Origin: Clostridia bacterium
Lineage (GTDB): Bacteria; Bacillota; Clostridia; Oscillospirales; UBA644
Assembly (NCBI GenBank): GCA_017623895.1
Contig: JAGAOB010000013.1
Location: forward strand, 1 to 48,366
Direction: 5' to 3'
Length of the DNA stretch: 48,366 nt
The notes under the pieces are model-generated. The model worked only from the letters and a program-made list of their open reading frames with translations, was not told the DNA's origin and did no database searches. Position 1 is the first letter of the stretch. Every line of letters starts with the position of its first letter. The translations under genes were made by a program, and so were the position numbers. Below, in pieces: positions 8,968 to 15,278 of this stretch.

Positions 8968-9477
8968 TACAAACAAATCAATTATTGCGGGAATTCCGTA
9001 CGAGATCAGCGCCATAATCACCGACGCCAAAAGCACGCCGAGAATTGCCGCGACCAGAGACCTCTTTTTATCCAGATCCAACAGCGCCGCAATCAAAGAG
9101 CCTGTCCAGGCGCCCGTACCGGGCAAGGGAATCCCGACGAAAAGAAGCAGTCCCCAAAAGGAGGCCTTGCGAATTTTCTCGCTCTTCTTTCCCGTAGCCT
9201 TCGACTCCAGCTTTTCCACCAGGGGACGGAAGATTTTCCAGCGCTTCATCCAGCTAAAAACGGGAGTGATCAACCACAGAATAAAGGGAATCGGAATCAC
9301 GTTCCCTAAAATACAAATGGCAAATGCCTTGAATAAATTAAATCCGTACAGGCTTGCGATGATCATTCCGCCCCGCAATTCCAGAATCGGAATCATAGAA
9401 ACAAGAAACACGATCAGCTCGGGGGGCAAAAATCCCGCCAACGCCTCGTTCATCCAATTGGCAATGGCCTCGGTCAT
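8965..9477 (-). CDS. COG2426 small multidrug export family membrane protein
   Basis: A 170-residue integral membrane protein with about four to five hydrophobic segments. It matches the 'putative small multi-drug export protein' family (PF06695): the conserved PILELRGGMIIA near the N-terminus and VGIPLPGTGAWTGSLIA in the middle. The transported substrate is unknown and the family name is only tentative. AGGAGG lies 6 bases before the ATG. The gene is downstream of rpsT with a terminator in between. Confidence 0.8.
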   Translation of the reverse strand: MTEAIANWMNEALAGFLPPELIVFLVSMIPILELRGGMIIASLYGFNLFKAFAICILGNVIPIPFILWLITPVFSWMKRWKIFRPLVEKLESKATGKKSEKIRKASFWGLLLFVGIPLPGTGAWTGSLIAALLDLDKKRSLVAAILGVLLASVIMALISYGIPAIIDLFV

Positions 9478-9501
9478 AGCGATCCTCCTGTATAATAGAA
9501 A

Positions 9502-9526
9502 ACCCTGCCTCGGTTTGAAGCAGGGT
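9502..9526 (-). terminator. Intrinsic terminator after rpsT
   Basis: On the minus strand ACCCTGC and GCAGGGT form a 7-bp stem, followed by TTTCTATT. It lies between the rpsT stop and the exporter start. Confidence 0.7.
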
Positions 9527-9542
9527 CCGATAAACGGTTTGA

Positions 9543-9782
9543 TTATTCGGCGGCGAATTCGGCAGCCAAACGGGACTTCTTGCGAGCAGCGCAGTTCGCA
9601 TGGATCAGACCCTTTGCAACAGCTTTGTCAACCAGGGAATACGCCTTCTGAAGATTCTCGGGGGATTTCTCCGCTTCAAGGGCTTTCAGCTGGGTGCGGA
9701 ACGAGGACTTCTGCATTTTGTTCTGCAGGTTCTTCGTCTGATTCACCAAAACACGTTTCTTGGCAGATTTGATATTGGGCAT
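9543..9782 (-). CDS. rpsT: 30S ribosomal protein S20
   Basis: A 79-residue basic protein with the S20 N-terminus PNIKSAKKRV and the C-terminal segment HANCAARKKSRLA. It binds 16S rRNA in the small subunit. Of two in-frame ATGs, 9782 is chosen because GGAGG is 8 bases upstream and because S20 normally begins with MPNIKSA. Monocistronic, with its own strong promoter and terminator, as is common for rpsT. Confidence 0.97.
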   Translation of the reverse strand: MPNIKSAKKRVLVNQTKNLQNKMQKSSFRTQLKALEAEKSPENLQKAYSLVDKAVAKGLIHANCAARKKSRLAAEFAAE

Positions 9783-9845
9783 CTGCATTCACCTCCGTTA
9801 CTCTTTGCGGGATTTTCCCCGTCAGTTTTATATTCAGCACGATAT

Positions 9846-9874
9846 ATTATAACACAAATTGGCACAAGATGCAA
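9846..9874 (-). promoter_or_regulatory. Sigma-A promoter of rpsT
   Basis: Minus strand: TTGCAT (9869-9874), a 17-base spacer and TATAAT (9846-9851). Confidence 0.75.
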
Positions 9875-9930
9875 GAGGTAATTCCAAATAAAATAGGAAT
9901 TCTTTGTGAACTTTCCGCAAATCGGGGAAG

Positions 9931-10941
9931 TTATTTTGCCTCGTAGATCTTCATATCGCCCTTGCGAACCCATCCGATTTTACGGAACACGGCGTCAAAG
10001 GACAGCGTCAGGCAAGCGGGCAAAATGAAGTGCATTAACACGATTTCCAACAGGAAGACCCACAACTGCGTATTTCCGATCATTGCGTCGTAAGCACCGA
10101 ACTGCCCCACAAGTCCGCTGGTCCCCATTCCCGCGCCCATCGACGTATTGGTCATCTTCAGCACGGCGGCGGAGATGGACCCCAAGACGGCAGACGCCAA
10201 GGTCGGCGCCAACCAAATGGCAGGACGGCGCACGATGTTGGAGAATTGGAGCATCGATGTTCCGAACATCTGGGACAACGTTCCGCCCAGCCCGTTATCT
10301 CTCCAAGAGGCCACGGCAAAACCCACCATCTGACAACAGCATCCCACGCAGGCAGCTCCTGCGGCAATGCCGTCCAGTCCGATCATAATACAAAGTGCCG
10401 CAGAGGAAATGGGCGCCGTCAAGGCCAACCCCACGATCACGGCAATCGCCATTCCCATCCAAATGGGTTGAAGCTCGGTGGCACTGTTGATCAAGCTGCC
10501 CAAGGCGGTCATAAACTGATTCAACCAAGGTCCGATAAAGATTCCGATCAATCCTCCCGTAAGGATAGTGATCATAGGAGTGATTACGATGTCCAGCTTG
10601 GTTCTTCCCGCAAGAAGGTTGCCCAATTCAGCACCCACAACGGCGGCAACAAAGGCACCCACGGGACCACCCATCACGTACCCCACCGCACCCACGGCGG
10701 CACAGGAAAAGGAGACCAAGGGTTTTACCTTCAGCCCCCAAGCCACGGCAACGCCGATCGCGGCACCGACGACGTAGTCGTTTTTCACAACGGCCGCAAT
10801 TTCGTTTAGGATCGAAAGGCCCGGAATCTTTCCGAATTGAGAAATGATCAATCCGATGATCAAGGAAGAAAACAGGCCCAGCGCCATCGCACCCAAGGCG
10901 TCTACAAAATAGCGCTTCAAAATCTTTTTTATGGCATCCAT
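9931..10941 (-). CDS. PTS EIIC-type membrane transporter (PTS_EIIC_2)
   Basis: A 336-residue, strongly hydrophobic protein with about eight to ten membrane segments rich in Gly and Ala. The overall pattern (KKILKRYFVDALGAMALGLFSSLIIG at the start and GGPVGAFVAAVVGAELG in the middle) fits the PF13303 family of PTS EIIC-like permeases. No EIIA, EIIB or HPr gene lies nearby, so it may be a stand-alone permease or use components encoded elsewhere. The substrate is unknown. GGAGG lies 10 bases before the ATG, and an extended -10 (TGGTATAAT, TATAAT at 10974-10979) lies upstream. Confidence 0.8.
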   Translation of the reverse strand: MDAIKKILKRYFVDALGAMALGLFSSLIIGLIISQFGKIPGLSILNEIAAVVKNDYVVGAAIGVAVAWGLKVKPLVSFSCAAVGAVGYVMGGPVGAFVAAVVGAELGNLLAGRTKLDIVITPMITILTGGLIGIFIGPWLNQFMTALGSLINSATELQPIWMGMAIAVIVGLALTAPISSAALCIMIGLDGIAAGAACVGCCCQMVGFAVASWRDNGLGGTLSQMFGTSMLQFSNIVRRPAIWLAPTLASAVLGSISAAVLKMTNTSMGAGMGTSGLVGQFGAYDAMIGNTQLWVFLLEIVLMHFILPACLTLSFDAVFRKIGWVRKGDMKIYEAK

Positions 10942-10973
10942 TCCAAACAGACCTCCAAAAAAATATTTTCCTC

Positions 10974-10983
10974 ATTATACCAC
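10974..10983 (-). promoter_or_regulatory. Extended -10 promoter of the EIIC-like gene
   Basis: On the minus strand TGGTATAAT gives an extended -10; no good -35 is seen at 17 bases. Confidence 0.45.
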
Positions 10984-11095
10984 AAAATTTTCAAAAAAAC
11001 AAGTCTTTTCCTCAGATTTCTTCGGGTCGCTTAAAAAAAATTTTATAAGAGCGAAATTTTTGGACAGAATAACGGAAAAAGAGGAGGGCTTCAGG

Positions 11096-12031
11096 ATGAA
11101 CCAACGAACGGATCTTGCCGTGGAAGCGGCAGAATTAAAGCAGTTAAGCGAAAAGGACGGCTTTTTGGAAACGGTAACGGCGGGGACGATCCCCGTTTCT
11201 AAGGTTCGAATCGTCAACGAAAATGCCGCTTCCCTGACGGGAAAGCCGATCGGAAATTACGCAACGGTATTTTTCGACGGAGCCCTTTCCGACGACGAGC
11301 TGTTCGGCCACGCCGTAGAACGAACGGCAGATCTGATCCGAGAATTTTTGCACGGCGCAAAATCCGTATTAGCCATCGGATTGGGAAATGCGGAAATGAC
11401 CGCAGACGCCTTGGGCCCAAAGGTGGTGGATCGCCTGATTATTTCCCGCCATCTGAAGGAGCAGCTTCCCGACCTGTATCGGGAATTGGCGCTGGGGGAA
11501 TTGTCTGCCCTGCGTCCGGGCGTTTTGGGACAAACGGGAATCGAAACCGCAGAACTGATCCGTGCCGCAGTGGATACCGTATCTCCCGACGCCGTAGTGG
11601 TCTTCGACGCCTTGGCGTCCCGACGAGTCAAGCGTCTCTGCGCCACGGTGCAGATCAGCGACACGGGCATTACTCCCGGATCGGGGGTGGGAAATCATCG
11701 GGCGCGCATTGATAAGCAATCTCTGGGAATCCCCGTCATCAGCATCGGCGTTCCCACCGTAGTAGACGCAGCAACCTTGACGGCAGACGCCTTGGAAAAG
11801 GTAGGCAAGCAGATGAATCACCCCTCGGCAAAAGCCCTTGCGGGAGAATTGGCAAACGACGAAGGAGAAGCCCTGCGGGAGCTTTTGGGAGGATACGAAA
11901 ATAATTTAGTCGTAACACCGCAGGACATTGACGCCCTCGTCTCCCGCACGGCAAAGCTGCTTTCCGAGGCGGTCAACATCGCCATTCACAACGTGGACCG
12001 AGAACAAATCGATGCCCTGACGGGTGTATAA
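11096..12031 (+). CDS. gpr: Spore germination protease GPR
   Basis: A 311-residue member of peptidase family A25 (GPR), which degrades small acid-soluble proteins in the germinating spore. It begins with the family motif RTDLAVEA and carries the conserved segments LAIGLGNAEMTADALGP, DALASR and DTGITPGSGVGNHR. The frame is open further upstream, but the ATG at 11096 has GAGGAGGG in front and gives the standard N-terminus; the natural GPR is made as a zymogen cut near this motif. It sits directly before spoIIP, the usual order in spore formers. I could not identify a clear forespore sigma-factor promoter. Confidence 0.95.
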   Translation: MNQRTDLAVEAAELKQLSEKDGFLETVTAGTIPVSKVRIVNENAASLTGKPIGNYATVFFDGALSDDELFGHAVERTADLIREFLHGAKSVLAIGLGNAEMTADALGPKVVDRLIISRHLKEQLPDLYRELALGELSALRPGVLGQTGIETAELIRAAVDTVSPDAVVVFDALASRRVKRLCATVQISDTGITPGSGVGNHRARIDKQSLGIPVISIGVPTVVDAATLTADALEKVGKQMNHPSAKALAGELANDEGEALRELLGGYENNLVVTPQDIDALVSRTAKLLSEAVNIAIHNVDREQIDALTGV

Positions 12032-12081
12032 ATGAAGGCCGATCGGAATAGAATGTTGGTATGACAGTGGGCTCCGAGGCG

Positions 12082-12253
12082 ATCTTCTCGGAGGGAAAAT
12101 ACACCAAAGGAGAAGAAAAGCGATGACAAAGTTGAAATTTGCCATTTTGTGCTCCGCCCTTGGAGCAATCTTCCCGGAGGGAAAATACACCAAAGGAGAA
12201 GAAAAGCGATGACAAAGTTGAAATTTGCCATTTTGTGCTCCACCCTTGGAGCA
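12082..12253 (+). repeat. 86-bp tandem duplication over the spoIIP start region
   Basis: Two adjacent copies, 12082-12167 and 12168-12253, differ at only a few positions. Each contains the ribosome binding site AAAGGAGAAG, an ATG and the first codons of spoIIP. The 86-base unit is not a multiple of three, so the two ATGs are in different frames. Confidence 0.95.
12123..12212 (+). CDS. 29-codon leader peptide created by the duplication
   Basis: The first copy of the duplicated unit starts at ATG 12123 with the same ribosome binding site as spoIIP. It reads the spoIIP N-terminus (MTKLKFAILCS) and then runs into the second copy out of frame. It stops at TGA 12210-12212, which overlaps the true spoIIP ATG (12209-12211) as ATGA. 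The product would be a hydrophobic then basic peptide of 29 residues. Whether it is made is unknown. The overlap arrangement is typical of translational coupling, so it could modulate SpoIIP synthesis. Confidence 0.5.
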   Translation: MTKLKFAILCSALGAIFPEGKYTKGEEKR

Positions 12254-13273
12254 ATCGTCACGGGGGTGGTCCTGTGTTGTTCGGGGATCACCCCCGTCAA
12301 AGCCCTGTCATACGGAGTAAGGCCGCAGACTCGTTCTTTGTCCGTGCGTGCCTTGACCGAAGCCTTGCCGACTCTTCCGTCGGTTCCGCAAAACACGGCG
12401 GGAGCGACGGAGGAGCCCTCGGCAACGGTGAGCGGAGGAGCGTTTTTTACCTCGGCTCAATTTGAAGAGGCGGATTACGCCATTCACGTTCCTGCGGCAC
12501 CCGCCCAGGCGGAAAAGATCGTGATCAAGCAGTACGCATCCTCCCTTTCGGTGAACAATTCCACCGACCTTGATATTGATATGGACCAATTATTGGAGCA
12601 CGTCCCCGATCTTGATTTGTCGGGAGACGGACCGCAAATTCTGATCGTACATACGCATACCTCGGAAAGCTATAACGAAACGGGACAGGATTGGTACGCC
12701 GATCAGGATACCCGCACCACCGACAACAGTCGCAATATGGTGCGTATGGGGGAGGTCCTGTCCGAAGCCCTGACCCGAGCGGGATACGGGGTGATCCATT
12801 GCCAGAAGCGCCACGACGAGGATTTTAACGCATCCTATGCAAATTCCCTGAAAACGGTGGAGGCCTATCTGAAAAAATATCCTTCCATTGCCGTGGTTAT
12901 CGATCTGCATCGGGATTCGCTGATCGGAACGGGGGGAACCAAATACCGCCCCACCGTCACCGTGAACGGAGTGGAGATGGCACAGGTTATGTTTTTGATG
13001 GGCGTTGGGAACGAGGATTACCCCCATCCTCATTGGGAGGAAAACCTATCCCTGGCGGCGTGGATCCAACGGGAGGCTGACCAGACCTACCCGGGATGGA
13101 TGCGCCCGATTCTGGTGCGGGGGCTTTTGTACAATCAGCATTTATCCAAGGGAGCGATGCTGGTGGAGCTGGGGGCTTGCGGAAACACCCCCGCGGAGGC
13201 GGAGACCGCGGCGCGGTGCTTCGGTGAGGTTTGTGCTGCGGCGTTGGATCGCATTCGGGAGGCACGAAAATGA
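12209..13273 (+). CDS. spoIIP: Stage II sporulation protein P (SpoIIP)
   Basis: A 354-residue SpoIIP, the peptidoglycan amidase/endopeptidase that acts with SpoIID and SpoIIM during engulfment. One N-terminal membrane segment (about residues 5-25) is followed by a variable linker and the catalytic domain, with HTHTSESY, the Ser-Arg-Asn segment after it and VVIDLHRDS, which carry the metal-binding residues. The ATG at 12209 has AAAGGAGAAG upstream and gives a proper membrane anchor; the frame is open earlier through the duplicated repeat. The stop overlaps the dacF ATG by four bases, so the two are translationally coupled. Confidence 0.93.
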   Translation: MTKLKFAILCSTLGAIVTGVVLCCSGITPVKALSYGVRPQTRSLSVRALTEALPTLPSVPQNTAGATEEPSATVSGGAFFTSAQFEEADYAIHVPAAPAQAEKIVIKQYASSLSVNNSTDLDIDMDQLLEHVPDLDLSGDGPQILIVHTHTSESYNETGQDWYADQDTRTTDNSRNMVRMGEVLSEALTRAGYGVIHCQKRHDEDFNASYANSLKTVEAYLKKYPSIAVVIDLHRDSLIGTGGTKYRPTVTVNGVEMAQVMFLMGVGNEDYPHPHWEENLSLAAWIQREADQTYPGWMRPILVRGLLYNQHLSKGAMLVELGACGNTPAEAETAARCFGEVCAAALDRIREARK

Positions 13274-14409
13274 AGCGTTTTTTTTGTTTTCTCATTCTCT
13301 CCGTGCTTCTGATTTCCTCCGCCGTAGTTCCCGCAGCGGCGGAAGATTGCAGCGCAAAGGGAGCCGTGGTCATCGAAAGTCTTTCCGAAACGGTATTGTA
13401 TGAAAAAAACGCCGACGCGCCCTTACCCGAAGCATCCACCACCAAGATTATGACCGCCCTTTTGGTTTTAGAGTCTATTGATCTTCAACGGGAAATTACC
13501 GTTTCCGCCTCCGCGGGGGCGGTAGAGGGATCTCAACTGGGGCTAACGGCGGGCGACCGGCTGACGGTACGGGATCTGTTATATGTGCTGATGCTCAAGT
13601 CCGGAAACGACGCGGCGGAGGCCTTGGCTGAGGGCGTGGCGGGCAGCGTTTCCGAATTCGTTGACCGAATGAACCGACGGGCAACGGAAATCGGCTTAAA
13701 GAATACGCAATTTCAAAATCCTCACGGGCTTCCCGCAGAGGGACATTACACCACCGCACGGGACTTAGCTATGCTCACGGCGGCAGCGTTGGAAAATGAG
13801 GATTTTTGCAAAATCGTATCTGCAAAAAGAGCAAAGCTTACCTATAAAAATATGGTCATTACAAACTCCAACAAATTATTGGACACCTGCGACGGAGTAT
13901 TCGGCGTCAAAACGGGGTTTACCAAAAAAGCAGGGCGATGCCTGGTCACTGCGGCAGAGCGCAAGGGCGTACGGTTGATCTGCGTAACGCTGAACGACGG
14001 AAACGATTGGCAGGATCACGCAAGACTTTACGAGGAGTGCTTTGATCGGGTGGATCGTCAAGAGATCGTCCCTCGGCAAGGATACGGAGGCTTCGTTCCC
14101 GTGCTGGGAGGGGAGAGGGATGCTACAGTGAAAAACAGTCTGCCCCTGACCTGCGTTACCATCGACGGCGAGCCGATTGCTTATCAGCTGATTCCCCGCA
14201 CCGTTCCTCGGATTTTCGCCCCATCGGAGCAAGGGATCACCTTGGGGTACCTGCAGGCCGTCACTCCGACGGGGAGGGTGATCTCCTCCTCTCCCCTGAA
14301 TACGGCCCATACGGTGTTGCAAAAAAAAGAGGAAAGAACCTTTTTCGGCTCTTTCCCCTTACTATTACGAAAGATGTTTCGGACGCTTACTTCAGGAATT
14401 GCTTTTTGA
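13270..14409 (+). CDS. dacF: D-alanyl-D-alanine carboxypeptidase (DacF type)
   Basis: A 379-residue penicillin-binding protein of the S11 family. A cleavable signal peptide ends near AAA-ED. The three active-site motifs are present: STTK (serine nucleophile), SGN and KTGFTKKAG. These enzymes trim the terminal D-Ala from peptidoglycan stem peptides; position after spoIIP suggests a role in spore cortex or engulfment. The start overlaps the spoIIP stop (ATGA) with GGGAGG upstream. The last 23 bases overlap the convergent rluB end, and a terminator for rluB is embedded in its 3' codons. The C-terminal region is beta-rich, as in PBP5-type proteins. Confidence 0.92.
   Translation: MKRFFCFLILSVLLISSAVVPAAAEDCSAKGAVVIESLSETVLYEKNADAPLPEASTTKIMTALLVLESIDLQREITVSASAGAVEGSQLGLTAGDRLTVRDLLYVLMLKSGNDAAEALAEGVAGSVSEFVDRMNRRATEIGLKNTQFQNPHGLPAEGHYTTARDLAMLTAAALENEDFCKIVSAKRAKLTYKNMVITNSNKLLDTCDGVFGVKTGFTKKAGRCLVTAAERKGVRLICVTLNDGNDWQDHARLYEECFDRVDRQEIVPRQGYGGFVPVLGGERDATVKNSLPLTCVTIDGEPIAYQLIPRTVPRIFAPSEQGITLGYLQAVTPTGRVISSSPLNTAHTVLQKKEERTFFGSFPLLLRKMFRTLTSGIAF
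14321..14356 (-). terminator. rluB terminator nested inside the dacF coding end
   Basis: On the minus strand GGAAAGAGCC and GGTTCTTTCC form a 10-bp stem (one G-T wobble), followed by TCTTTTTTTT. The same bases encode the Lys-rich C-terminal part of dacF on the plus strand, where the pair is an A-C mismatch, so the structure is fitted to the minus strand. Confidence 0.8.
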
Positions 14410-15229
14410 AGCGGCGCTCGTGCTCCGATTGGCTTCTTTGACGGCGGTTGCGATAGGCGGCCGCCGTTGCGGATTTTTGTGCGGAAGATTTTTTCACCTT
14501 ACGCACGTAGGGGATTCCCACGCTGTTCAGCAGGGCCTCCTTTTCCTTTTCCGACAAGGGACGGTATTCCCCGGGCTCCAAATGTCCGATGGAGACCGAC
14601 CCCTCGGCGATCCGCTTCAGGAGCATAACCTCCAAGCCCAACACCTCACAGATACGGCGGATCTCCCGATTCTTTCCTTCGGTGATGGTGACGTGAAGCA
14701 CGGTCTTTCCTTCCTGCTCCTTCTGAACCTGAACCCCTGCGGGCTGGGTCTTTTCTCCGTCGTCCAAAACGACACCCTCCCGAAAACGGTTCAGCTGCTC
14801 CAAGGAAACCTCGCCTCGTACGGTAACGCGATAGGTTTTGGGGACCGCGTGGGACGGATGGGTCAGGCGCTGTGCCAGATCTCCGTCGTCGGTGAGGATC
14901 AAAAGCCCCTCCGAATCACGGTCAAGGCGTCCGACGGGGTAAACCCGTCCCTTGATTCCTTGGATCAGATCGGCAACCACGCTTCGGTCATCCTGGGCTT
15001 TCATCGCGGTGATCACACCCCGCGGCTTGTAAAAGATAAAGTAACGCTTTTCCGCGGCTCTGGGGCGGATGCGCTTCCCGTCGCAGTAAACCGAATCGGC
15101 AATGGGATCTACGTCCATTCCGATCTGTGCAGGCTTTCCGTTCACTGTGATTCTGCCCTCGCGGACAAGCTCTTCGGCGGCTCTGCGGGAGCAGACTCCG
15201 CTTTCGGCAACAAATTTTTGGATTCTCAT
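14387..15229 (-). CDS. rluB: Ribosomal large-subunit pseudouridine synthase (RluB/RsuA family)
   Basis: A 280-residue protein with an N-terminal S4 RNA-binding domain (RIQKFVAESGVCSRRAAEELV) and a pseudouridine synthase domain. The catalytic aspartate is in GRLDRDSEGLLILTDDG. It isomerises a uridine in rRNA, most likely in 23S rRNA as for RluB, but RsuA-type 16S specificity cannot be excluded from sequence alone. Two adjacent ATGs exist; the second (15229) has better spacing from AAAGG. The basic, Ala/Ser-rich tail is typical for these enzymes. It converges on dacF. Confidence 0.9.
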   Translation of the reverse strand: MRIQKFVAESGVCSRRAAEELVREGRITVNGKPAQIGMDVDPIADSVYCDGKRIRPRAAEKRYFIFYKPRGVITAMKAQDDRSVVADLIQGIKGRVYPVGRLDRDSEGLLILTDDGDLAQRLTHPSHAVPKTYRVTVRGEVSLEQLNRFREGVVLDDGEKTQPAGVQVQKEQEGKTVLHVTITEGKNREIRRICEVLGLEVMLLKRIAEGSVSIGHLEPGEYRPLSEKEKEALLNSVGIPYVRKVKKSSAQKSATAAAYRNRRQRSQSEHERRFKKQFLK

Positions 15230-15278
15230 CATATATCCTTTCTTGCAATGACATCACGTCATGGCGATGCTTGGTGGG

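Noticed and set aside
12082..12253. CRISPR-like or mobile-element repeat
   Set aside because: There are only two direct adjacent copies that include gene starts, with no spacers, terminal inverted repeats or transposase.
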